A DNA stretch of 49,711 nt from Bacillota bacterium (GTDB lineage: Bacteria; Bacillota; Sulfobacillia; Sulfobacillales; Sulfobacillaceae), in NCBI GenBank assembly GCA_021797675.1, contig JAJZZH010000041.1, forward strand, positions 1 to 49,711, given 5' to 3'. Both the position numbers and the translations under genes were made by a program. Under the pieces are notes generated by a model. That model saw nothing but the letters and a program-made list of their open reading frames with translations. It searched no databases and was not told the origin of the DNA. Shown in pieces: positions 42,776 to 49,711 of the stretch (position 1 is its first letter; every line of letters starts with the position of its first letter).

Positions 42776-43050
42776 CCGCCCTCTCCTTTCAGCCCGGTAG
42801 GGGGCTGGCAACGGACCTGCAAATCGCGCTCCTCGCCCAAGATTCCAACGGGTCGCTACCTCCCTCTACACAGCTAGCCCTACCCCGAGCTTGCGTTTAG
42901 CCGAGGCCCAGAGAGCCGGGAACCGGAGAAGCATTGTCGGACCTGCACCGAAGGAACGGACTCGCTCGCCCCCAAGGTCCCGGCGGCTAAGGCTGGTTAC
43001 CGCTTGGGCTGAGAGGTGCCCGCCGTTGGCCGTGGGTTCTATGACGATGT
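42776..43050 (-). ncRNA. HEARO-type omega RNA region upstream of iscB
   Basis: The ~275 bp directly upstream of iscB on the minus strand contain stretches known from HEARO/omega RNAs as I remember them: CTAAACGCAAGCTCGGGG, TTCGGTGCAGGTCCGACA, and a final hairpin CCAGCCCCC-TACC-GGGCTG followed by AAAGGAG just before the start codon. In intact systems this RNA is bound by IscB, and its 5' end carries the guide taken from flanking DNA. The 5' boundary here is an estimate. Confidence 0.55.
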
Positions 43051-43532
43051 CATTGCTTCCTGCACGTCAGTATAGCCTAGGTGCGCTCACCTGTCCATCT
43101 CTCCTCTGAAAAATTCTTGCCGACCACCACATCTAGATGGCTCAATCCCGGCCACCACAATATCCCGATCGCGACCACGCGACCTTCCGAGGTGGCCGTC
43201 CCCATTTTTCATTCCTGTGGGTGCCCCGAAACCCGGGGCATGGGCGTCTCTTGAGGGTTCCGGATCCCAAAATGTTTTCGGGTTGTTTTCAAGGGACCAT
43301 AGATTCGATATCGAGCGCGTGGCTAGGGAGTTTTTGGCCAACCCCTTGCGAGAACGACTCCTGTGAGTGGGGGTCTCGTAAGAATCCCTCGCCTTTGGGC
43401 GTGGGCGATGTCCAGTTCAAGAAAGATTATAGGATTGAGGCATCAACGATACAGGTCGAACCCATCGCCCCTAAGTTCTGTCCGTGGCGCAGGTGCAAGG
43501 GCCTCTATGCTAAGACCGGCACCTGCAGAACG
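43051..43532. other. Gap with an IS605-type right-end remnant
   Basis: CCCTCGCC-TTT-GGGCGTGGG at 43386-43405, followed by CGATGTCCAG, looks like another IS605-type right end. The open frame leading into it on the plus strand (CENDSCEWGSRKNPSPLGVG) may be the tail of a lost tnpB. A GCAGGTGC/GCACCTGC pair (43489-43526) lies just past the 3' end of the dehydrogenase gene and could help terminate it. No intact gene is seen. Confidence 0.4.
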
Positions 43533-44498
43533 CTAGACCGGTGGTTCCGAACGGCGCGACCAGGTCGCGGCGTTGAGGGCGTTTTCCGCCACGCCAAAGA
43601 GCCCTTGGCGCACGTTGTTCAAGGCGTCCTTGGTCATGCGAAAGCGTGTTTCTTCGGTTAGGGTTCCCACGTGCGGGGACAAGATCACGGAGTCGAGTTC
43701 GACCAAACGCGCGTGGATCCGCGGTTCAAATTCGAAAACGTCCAGGGCGGCGCCGGCAATCTGGCCCGAGGCGATGGCCTCGGTCAAGGCGGCCTCGTCG
43801 ATGACCGGACCGCGCCCGATGTTCACAATCTGCGCCGTGGTTTTCATCCGAGCCAGTGCCTCAGGTCCGATTAAGTGACGAGTTGTCTCGGTCAAGGGGA
43901 CAGCCAGGACCACCAGGTCGGATTCGGCCAACAAAGGATCCAGGTCGCGATAACCTGGATGACCCGCCAGGGGACCGCGAGTGCGGGTATAAACCACGCG
44001 AAAACCCACCGCTTTCAACAAGTCAGCGAGATGCTGCCCGATCCTTCCGTATCCTACGATGCCGACGGTTTGGCTCTGGGCATCATGGGCCATCAATGCT
44101 CGGTGAAACAGGGGATGGGGCTTATCGATCTCGTGGTGTCGACGCATCGCTCGATCGTGCAGAACGAGGTGGCGCGACAACGCGAGCACCATGGTTAGGC
44201 CCAGCTCTGCCGTAGCCGCGGTGACCGCAGCGGGCGTGTGCGTTACCAAAATCCCCAGTTCGGATGCGGCCTCGACGTTGATATAATCGTAACCGACACC
44301 GTAGGCTGACACGACCACTAACGCGCGCATCGCCCGAAGTCGTTCCGCCGTCAAAGGAAACACGGGGCTCGCTATCATGCCGACGATTACTGGCAAGCGC
44401 TCCGGACCGGGGACGCCCACCTGCCAGTCTTCGTTATCAGCGTCCACCGTGCTCCATCCAAAGATCGGACTTACCAATTGACAATGGGGTCTTCCCAC
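43533..44498 (-). CDS. D-isomer-specific 2-hydroxyacid dehydrogenase
   Basis: A 321-residue NAD(P)-dependent dehydrogenase of the glyoxylate/hydroxypyruvate/D-lactate group. The nucleotide site is TVGIVGYGRIGQHLADLL. Catalytic residues lie in NIGRGPVIDEAAL (Arg), ALDVFEFEP (Glu) and SPHVGTLTEETR (His). Substrate-domain motifs VVSAYGVGYDYINVEAA and THTPAAVTAATAELGLTM fit glyoxylate or hydroxypyruvate reductases best, but the exact substrate cannot be told. GTG 44498 follows AGGAGG at a slightly long 11 bp spacing. The gene stands alone between mobile-element debris and an empty gap. Confidence 0.88.
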   Translation of the reverse strand: MGRPHCQLVSPIFGWSTVDADNEDWQVGVPGPERLPVIVGMIASPVFPLTAERLRAMRALVVVSAYGVGYDYINVEAASELGILVTHTPAAVTAATAELGLTMVLALSRHLVLHDRAMRRHHEIDKPHPLFHRALMAHDAQSQTVGIVGYGRIGQHLADLLKAVGFRVVYTRTRGPLAGHPGYRDLDPLLAESDLVVLAVPLTETTRHLIGPEALARMKTTAQIVNIGRGPVIDEAALTEAIASGQIAGAALDVFEFEPRIHARLVELDSVILSPHVGTLTEETRFRMTKDALNNVRQGLFGVAENALNAATWSRRSEPPV

Positions 44499-45348
44499 GC
44501 TAAAACCCGCCTCCTAATCCGTGCCTGCGTCTTGCGATCACAATGATCCCTATTTTACCAAATGCTTCGGCCGTCAGTCCGAAGCGTGTTCGGTGCCCTC
44601 GTGTGCAATTGGTCAGGGGAAAGCCATACGGCGCGACCATGCGTGATTCCAATGGCCGCGCTTTCGTCACCAGGCCCACCTCAGCTGGCCGCTCGTTCGG
44701 ATGCAGCGTGAAGAGGCTGGCGGTTATCCATTAGCGTTGGGTAACGAGGTGCATCGGTGCCAGCCAGCAGTTTTTGCAGACATCGATGAGGACGAAAAGA
44801 GCCCGCGCGCCTGGCGGCTCGGCCACGCATCGGTTTCGACGCGGGCTTGTTGATGCTAAGCCCGGTCCGGGATAGGTTGGGTTGGGGATGTTGACCCGCC
44901 GAGCGCGAGCATTTTTTCCTAAAAACTTATGAGATCGTAGTTGTTGACATAAGATAAGTATTTATAGTACGCTGACATCGGTTTCCTGACTTACGATTAG
45001 TAAGCCTGACATGCCGCCGGGGCTCCCGGTTTTGGGGCGACCGGATCCGCGCGTGGGGGGATGGCCCATGGGTGCAGGAGACGGGTCGAACTTTGGTGTC
45101 GGAAGAAGACGGCGAAAAGCGCCAGAGCAGGACGGATGAAGGAATGGACGAGCCTCAAGAAGGGGACCCTGACAGCATTGTCGATGGCCGGGGAAGACTG
45201 GAGAGCTGAAGATGACGATTGATCCGAGATCGCTCAGCATTTTTCGTCATGAGACGCAAGTGCGCCCGTGAGGCTGTGAGCCTGGTGACCCGCCGTCTCA
45301 GTCACGGCAAATCGAACACATATACCGCGATAGGAGGAACTTTCACCG
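44499..45348. other. Gap upstream of wrbA with promoter-like and dyad elements
   Basis: No gene is supported. Two items stand out: an inverted repeat AGCCCGCG (44800-44807)/CGCGGGCT (44840-44847), and an AT-rich patch with TTGTTG (44941-44946) 16 bp from TATAGT (44963-44968), followed by CTTAC-gatta-GTAAG (44990-45004). The patch looks like a regulated promoter, but it lies ~380 bp before wrbA. Confidence 0.35.
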
Positions 45349-45960
45349 ATGGATAAGGTTAAACTTGCCGTCATTTATTACAGCTCTACTGGCACCAACT
45401 ACCGGATGGCGCAGGCGGCTGCTGAAGCGGTACCGGTCTCAGAGGTCGATGTCCGCGTTCGTAAGGTGCGGGAATTGGCTCCCGTGGAAGCGATTGCGAC
45501 CAATCCTGCTTGGCAAGCTCATCTCGACGCGACCAAGCAAATCCCGGTGGCTACTCCCGACGACATCGGTTGGGCCGATGCCATCATTTTTAGCTCGCCC
45601 ACGCGCTTTGGCAACCTAGCCGCCCAAATGAAACAATTTTTGGATACCTTGGGAGGGCTCTGGGCTGAAGGGAAGACGGCCAATAAGGTAGTGAGTGCGA
45701 TGACGAGCGCACAGAATCCTCATGGCGGTCAAGAGGCAACGTTGCTGGCGCTATACACCACCATGTACCACTGGGGAACGATTGTCGTCACCCCGGGATA
45801 CACGGACCCGGTGGTCATTGCAGCAGGCGGCAACCCCTACGGAACCAGCGTGAGTGCTAAAGCCACCGGCGAAATCTCGGATGAGGCCGTGCAGGCGATT
45901 CATCATCAAGCGCGCCGCGTGATTACCGTCGCCAAGTGGATTCGGAAGGGACGGTCGTAA
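45349..45960 (+). CDS. wrbA: NAD(P)H:quinone oxidoreductase WrbA
   Basis: WrbA is a flavodoxin-like FMN enzyme that reduces quinones by two electrons, limiting oxidative damage. The 203-residue protein starts KLAVIYYSSTGTNYRMAQAA (FMN phosphate loop SSTGTNYRMA) and has IIFSSPTRFGNLAAQMKQFL and the flavin-binding SAQNPHGGQEATLLALYTTM, plus GGNPYGTSVSAKATG. The length is normal. GATAGGAGGAACT precedes ATG 45349. Quinone protection is plausible for an acidophilic aerobe, but this is inference. Confidence 0.92.
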   Translation: MDKVKLAVIYYSSTGTNYRMAQAAAEAVPVSEVDVRVRKVRELAPVEAIATNPAWQAHLDATKQIPVATPDDIGWADAIIFSSPTRFGNLAAQMKQFLDTLGGLWAEGKTANKVVSAMTSAQNPHGGQEATLLALYTTMYHWGTIVVTPGYTDPVVIAAGGNPYGTSVSAKATGEISDEAVQAIHHQARRVITVAKWIRKGRS

Positions 45961-46509
45961 GCCCAGTTCTTCGGCAAAGCGTCAGCAGACCCGAGCAACA
46001 ATACGAGATCTTCTGACGTGTTGATGGCATTTCATGCGGAGATGCTGGTTGACGAAGGCCGGCACCTAAACACAATGTCCGCGCATTCCTCCAGTAACCG
46101 GGCATCGCCCTCAGAGCGGATGGCAGGGAAATGGAGCAGCGGCCTCGAAGACCGGCGTAGCCGTGTTTCGACGGCCGCGCTTCAGTTTGGTCGTTAGAGC
46201 CCCCCTGCATAGAACCCACCGGCCTGTGAACGGTTGGGCACCGTGTCACCATTTGCCATCGGGTGGGGATTTTGCGCGGCGTCGCAGATGTTGGCGGGTT
46301 TCCCATCCTATCGTTGCCAAGGTGCCTGCAGGCTGAGTTTTTAAACCTGAAGGTTTCCCGCATTTAACCTACAATGAATGCGCCAAACCGTGATCGGATC
46401 ACGGCCGGGGGAACCACTCAAGGGGTGAATTCGGTTTTTCCGATAGGGATGTCTCGCGCACCCGAACCCGTCAGCTAACCTCGGAGGCAAATTTCGCGAG
46501 GAGGATGTT
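45961..46509. other. Gap with no supported gene
   Basis: About 550 bp. One plus-strand frame of 58 residues starting near 46024 has no ribosome-binding site or recognisable motif. I see no RNA gene or clear repeat. Confidence 0.4.
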
Positions 46510-47325
46510 GTGTTGAGAAATCTATTCCACTGGATAACTTGGGTGGGCCTGATCAGCACCGGCGCCAGCCTGGTGTTAACGGTTCCCGCCTCCGCCTATG
46601 TCACATCCGGCAGGACGCTCACCATGGAGGCCACCGCCTATGGTCCTAGCGCCCAAGACAATTATCCCTACGGGGCCACCGATTATTTTGGCCAACCGCT
46701 GACAGCCGGCGACATCGCCGTGGATCCGAGCGTAATCCCGCTCAGGACCTGCGTTTATGTTACCGGCTACCATTCGCGATCCTTGCCGGCTTCCGGCTTC
46801 GTCGGCGAGGCCGACGACGAAGGCGGCGCCATTCAGGGTATGCACGTCGACCTCTTTATGAACACCTCGCCGTCCCAGGTAAGCAATTTTGGTATCCAGA
46901 CGGTCAAGGTGAGGATTTTGGGCCCGGCAGACAGTACTTCGGCTTCGGGCACGCGAGCCTGCGCCTCGTATCTATCCACGGTGCACAGCAGTCCGCCTGG
47001 TTCGGGGAGAGCGTCCACCGTGGGCTCCGGCCAAACTGTGGGAACCGGCAACAACCTCAGCAAACAGGCCCGCGGCAACGCGCGTGCTGCCACGGGTGAA
47101 GAGACGGCTGAAGGGCGTCGGGACGGTTTGATGGAACGGAGTTTCCGTTCGCACCCCGAGGGATTGGATGTCTCTCGACGCGGAACCGATGCGAAGATGA
47201 AAAGCGCATTGGGGGATCGCCGTTCGTGGTGGTGGCACGAAAAGCGCCAGACATCCCACGAGCCTTCGCCCGTCGCCGCAGGGCGTGCTTTCGCGCCTGG
47301 TCGTCCATCGAGGACGAAAGTCTGA
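46510..47325 (+). CDS. Secreted 3D-domain protein
   Basis: A 271-residue protein with a signal peptide (LFHWITWVGLISTGASLVLT, then VPASAYVTSG) and a 3D domain (about residues 33-140), the double-psi barrel named for three conserved Asp, related to the catalytic part of lytic transglycosylase MltA. Visible are LTMEATAYGPSAQDNYPYGA, AVDPSVIPLRTCVYVTGY, GEADDEGGAIQGMHVDLFM and FGIQTVKVRIL. Such proteins in Firmicutes remodel peptidoglycan, often during sporulation or resuscitation. The last ~110 residues are low-complexity and basic, probably disordered or the product of a frame change. GAGGAGG precedes GTG 46510. Confidence 0.8.
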   Translation: MLRNLFHWITWVGLISTGASLVLTVPASAYVTSGRTLTMEATAYGPSAQDNYPYGATDYFGQPLTAGDIAVDPSVIPLRTCVYVTGYHSRSLPASGFVGEADDEGGAIQGMHVDLFMNTSPSQVSNFGIQTVKVRILGPADSTSASGTRACASYLSTVHSSPPGSGRASTVGSGQTVGTGNNLSKQARGNARAATGEETAEGRRDGLMERSFRSHPEGLDVSRRGTDAKMKSALGDRRSWWWHEKRQTSHEPSPVAAGRAFAPGRPSRTKV

Positions 47326-47353
47326 TAGATGGGTCGATAGCTCGTAATTTCAT

Positions 47354-47377
47354 ACGGTCGCCCCATGGGGCGACCGT
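47354..47377. terminator. 24-bp perfect palindrome after the 3D-domain gene
   Basis: ACGGTCGCCCCA is followed directly by its complement TGGGGCGACCGT, 28 bp past the stop codon. There is no T-run. It may act as a terminator stem or as a DNA-binding site. Confidence 0.45.
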
Positions 47378-48060
47378 CAACACGAAATGTTCGGGTTCTC
47401 CGGTCGCTTTGGGCCACGCTCGCGGGTGGGCAGTCCATGCCGACTCGGGTTGCTCAAAGAGGCGGCCTGTGTGATTATCCACCGGGTTAGGACAGGTGGG
47501 AGAAGTGGCGCAGGCTCTTTGCCTGCGGTCCGGCCGCGACGCTGAAGGCGAGGTTGGGGAGCGTCAGCGGTGATTCAGCGTCATGGTATCCAGGACAGCA
47601 CGACCCGTGCGCTGGCCGTCATCGCATTTTCGGGCAAAGCGGTTCGAGCTTCCTTGGCAATGCCGCCTTGGAACCTATTCGTGCAAGCGGTGGTTGGCCT
47701 GTTTATCGATGACCCAAACTTGCCAAGTCGACGAATGGGATCGGGGAAAGCCCGAACCTCTTGCACGAAAAGGGGTTTGACCGTGTTGAGGTCGGAAACG
47801 GGTTGATGCTCCCCCGCCTAAAGGCGGGGGATTCTTCCGAGAAACCCACTCGTGGGCGTTCCTCGCAAAGGGCGAACCAACCGCCCGCTACCCGGCCGAA
47901 GGTCTCCGGTTACTTGAAATTGATGATTCGTCACACAGATTTAGCATAAACCTCGTCTTGTCCAAAATCCGGTTTCCGGTGTATGATCGGAAGCGTCGGT
48001 GGCTTATGCTGCCGAGCAAGCAGCATTCCTACGATATTCGATGGAAAAGAAGGGATCACC
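47378..48060. other. Gap with an IS605-type end hairpin
   Basis: A perfect hairpin CCCCCGCC-TAAA-GGCGGGGG at 47811-47830, followed by ATTCTTCC, has the form of an IS605/IS1341-type end. The preceding frames (47570-47810) may be eroded tnpB sequence but show no zinc finger or RuvC motif. No intact gene is seen. Confidence 0.4.
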
Positions 48061-48627
48061 GTGCCTGGAGCACTGCGGCCGACCAACGTGGTACGGGAAT
48101 TCACGAGGATTTACGACTACTTGCCCGACATCACCCGAGAAGAAGACCGATTTGCCATCGGATTTGAGTGCCTGGATGCCCAAATTGCCTGGATGGTCAA
48201 GCGAGAAGTCATTCATTCCGACGACGAGATTTTGCAATCCCTAGCGGCAGCGGGTCTTCGGGCGTACGAGAAACTTTCTCAAGAGCGGCCCCGCAGCTGG
48301 GACAATCTGAGTGAGCCTGTGCGTCAATTGGCCCAGCGAATGGTGGACGCCTTCGATCCGGACGCCAATGAGGAAATCCGTGCCACGGCCGAAAGAGCGT
48401 GGCGAACTGCCGAAGATCCGCCATTTCATTTTCGGCAGTGGGGCGGGATTATCCGGCGCTTAATGGTGTCGGTCAAATTCCATGGGAAACACGATCCCCG
48501 CGGCTACTGTCGTTGGATACCAGGGTTTGCCGCCAAATTCTCCCCTGCCCTGATGGACGGTAAGACTCATTGGGTCGTGTGGACCAAAAGCAATCTCGAG
48601 GCGGATATTCCACCTCTCCGCCGCTAG
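48061..48627 (+). CDS. Protein of unknown function
   Basis: A 188-residue, mostly helical, soluble protein without signal peptide or membrane segment. Stretches include NVVREFTRIYDYLPDITREE, CLDAQIAWMVKREVIHSDDE, LAQRMVDAFDPDANEEIRAT and a Trp/His-rich C-terminal third (FHFRQWGGIIRRLM, GKHDPRGYCRWIPGF, THWVVWTKSNLE). I recognise no family. GTG 48061 is chosen because GAAGGGAT lies 5 bp upstream; an in-frame ATG at 47983 has no such site. A VWA-like broken gene follows, and the two may once have been a functional pair. Confidence 0.5.
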   Translation: MPGALRPTNVVREFTRIYDYLPDITREEDRFAIGFECLDAQIAWMVKREVIHSDDEILQSLAAAGLRAYEKLSQERPRSWDNLSEPVRQLAQRMVDAFDPDANEEIRATAERAWRTAEDPPFHFRQWGGIIRRLMVSVKFHGKHDPRGYCRWIPGFAAKFSPALMDGKTHWVVWTKSNLEADIPPLRR

Positions 48628-48892
48628 CCCTGACCTACGCGGGGCCAAATCCGTTGCTCCAGGAGACGCCGGACGCGTTGGCGCTGGCAGGTCATCCGGG
48701 TACATGGAGCATATTCCCGCCATGTTGTCTTCAGCCCCAAGACTGCAGCCAACCGGTCTCATCCGATCCGAATGCGGCTGACGTGTCGGCGCGCCCAGGC
48801 CACATGGTGTTTTGTGGATCTAGGCGTCGACGGCGCCGGGTTGCACTCCCGCGGATTTCACGCCACACGGGTCGAGCAGAACGTTCTTAAAA

Positions 48893-49230
48893 TACCCTCA
48901 AACTTAGGTGGCGATTCCTGGAAGGTCACCTGGCCCCATCCCAATACGATGATGTCAAGCTCATTCGGCGCGAAGGACGCGGACTGGTTCTTTGTGCCAT
49001 CGACGGCGCCATGGGGCATCGCGCCGTAGGTCTAGCGTTGATGGACCCGGCGCCTTGGCAGACTTTGGCGTCGTGTTCTTCACCGACGACCAGCAACCTC
49101 AGGTTATCTTCCCCAAAGCCCAAACCGCTTCCTGGGAGAGCCTTCGGTTTGCGCGGGTCTGCGCGCATGGAGGCACCGCCTTTGAGGTGCCGCTACAGGG
49201 GGCCGTAGAGCACCAGCGACGCAGCGGTGC
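48893..49230 (+). pseudogene. Broken VWA-domain-like gene
   Basis: One frame reads APSQYDDVKLIRREGRGLVL then CAIDGAMGHRAVGLALMD, which resembles a VWA metal site (normally DxSxS) with the Ser residues lost. The next frame continues GALADFGVVFFTDDQQPQVI and later CAHGGTAFEVPLQGAVEHQR, like the later strands of bacterial VWA proteins (GGTDFxPxL). A frameshift joins them near 49045. Upstream, 48628-48892 has protein-like fragments but no usable start. This reading is from memory of the fold and is tentative. Confidence 0.35.
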
Positions 49231-49336
49231 AAGAACGCACCCCATCCACCTCAGACCGGATTGCGAGTCGAGCTACGTTGCGTTCTGCGTGCTATACTGA
49301 CCAAGAAAGGAGCTTCTCGGGGAAGGAGACCGTCCG

Positions 49337-49649
49337 ATGCCGGATCAGCCACCGACCGCCCAAGATTTTCCCGACCATTGGGGATTTTATCTTTTGCAGG
49401 CGATCAATCGCTTGGAGGACGAACACCGCCGTGCAGTCGATGCTCTGCGTCAGGACATGCGTGCGTTGGACGCCACGATCAACCAAGAAATCGATGCGCT
49501 GGATACTCAGTTCGATCAAGAGATTGATACGCTGGATGCTAAATTCGAATCAGAAGCTCACCAACCTTCAATACTGGTACTGGGGCACCCTCGTGGTGAT
49601 TGTCATCGGATTTGTCATAGACCCCACGCCTAAAGGCGGGGGCTTGTAG
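49337..49649 (+). pseudogene. Second coiled-coil/tail-anchor protein, frameshifted and cut by an IS end
   Basis: From ATG 49337 a coiled coil is encoded (GFYLLQAINRLEDEHRRAVD, ALRQDMRALDATINQEIDAL, DTQFDQEIDTLDAKF). Near 49552 the frame changes; in the other frame it continues NLQYWYWGTLVVIVIGFVID, a membrane segment preceded by the same Y-W-x-W-G box as in the protein at 11873-12202. The last codons (DPTPKGGGL, stop about 49647-49649) are supplied by the IS605-type left end that begins near 49622. GGGGAAGGAGA precedes the start. The gene is a relative of the 12-kb gene, now disabled. Confidence 0.6.
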
Positions 49650-49711
49650 GGATCTGTCCCTGCAAGTTCCCGGCTTAAGCGGAAAGCCTCTCTTTGGGGG
49701 GCGCTATGACC
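49622..49711 (+). mobile_element. Left end of an IS605-type element, continuing past the window
   Basis: CCCCACGCC-TAAA-GGCGGGGG (49622-49642) is nearly the same hairpin as at 47811. It is followed by CTTGTAGGGA-tctg-TCCCTGCAAG, a second hairpin, as in IS605-family left ends. No transposase start is visible before the window ends. Confidence 0.5.

Larger units (their letters stand above)
41600..43050 (-). mobile_element. Decayed IscB (OMEGA) transposon-like element
   Basis: The unit reads, on the minus strand, HEARO-type RNA region, iscB, then a right-end hairpin (about 41601-41617, CCAG..GGCTGG around GAAA). No transposase gene is present, so it would be a non-autonomous passenger. Ends are approximate. 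It lies immediately behind the sigma-factor gene. Confidence 0.6.

Noticed and set aside
1-49711. CRISPR array or Cas genes
   Set aside because: No regularly spaced repeats were seen. The nuclease relics are TnpB/IscB-type transposon genes, not Cas.
1-49711. tRNA or rRNA genes
   Set aside because: No cloverleaf-like stretch with an acceptor stem and T-loop, and no rRNA landmark, was found by reading; a dedicated scan could still find one.

Overview
The window looks like chromosomal DNA of a Gram-positive, endospore-forming Firmicute with moderately high GC, most likely a Sulfobacillus-type acidophile. That genus is an inference; no rRNA gene is present to fix it. The main evidence is gene order. 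From about 1.8 to 27.7 kb the plus strand follows the Bacillus subtilis nusA-to-spoIIIE block: nusA, ylxR, ylxQ, infB, rbfA, truB, ribF, rpsO, pnp, ylxY, mlpA, ymxH, dpaA, dpaB, asd, dapG, RNase J, tepA, ylzJ, spoIIIE. Departures from that order are a missing rimP and dapA, a DapL-like aminotransferase between ymxH and dpaA, uppP before spoIIIE, and small insertions carrying decayed genes.

Region by region: 1-1.4 kb is the 3' end of a TnpB-type IS605-family element, a gene fragment cut off by it, a decayed XRE regulator and a small winged-helix regulator. 1.65-11.4 kb is the transcription/translation block, ending in the pnp terminator. 11.4-12.8 kb is accessory: a broken gene, a coiled-coil membrane protein and a strongly folded non-coding stretch. 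12.8-20.5 kb holds ylxY, mlpA, ymxH and the diaminopimelate/dipicolinate genes (dapL-like, dpaAB, asd, dapG). 20.6-27.7 kb holds RNase J with a long structured leader, a decayed transposase, tepA, ylzJ, uppP and spoIIIE.

After 27.7 kb conserved synteny stops. There is a MITE-like inverted repeat, a group II intron ribozyme with no encoded protein, a secreted SIMPL-domain protein, an alpha-L-rhamnosidase and a sugar-binding protein. The binding protein lies between two ~1 kb direct repeats that each carry a broken IS607 tnpA and the 5' end of the rhamnosidase gene. Next come an acyl-ACP desaturase, a 58-residue Cys-rich protein, a sigma-70 factor, a decayed IscB nuclease gene with its upstream HEARO-type (omega RNA) region, a 2-hydroxyacid dehydrogenase, a WrbA quinone reductase, a 3D-domain secreted protein, a protein of unknown function, a broken VWA-like gene, and a second coiled-coil membrane protein cut by an IS605-type left end at the window edge.

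The first half works as a growth and sporulation core: ribosome maturation, RNA decay, aspartate-family synthesis feeding lysine, cell wall and dipicolinate, then chromosome translocation. The second half is an accessory zone rich in RNA-guided-nuclease transposon remains (TnpB, IscB, IS607) and one ribozyme. The items most worth checking are the IscB/HEARO relic, the ORF-less group II intron, the ~390-nt ylxQ/infB overlap, the duplicated rhamnosidase leader, the repeat-built coiled-coil family and the folded stretch at 12.69-12.78 kb.
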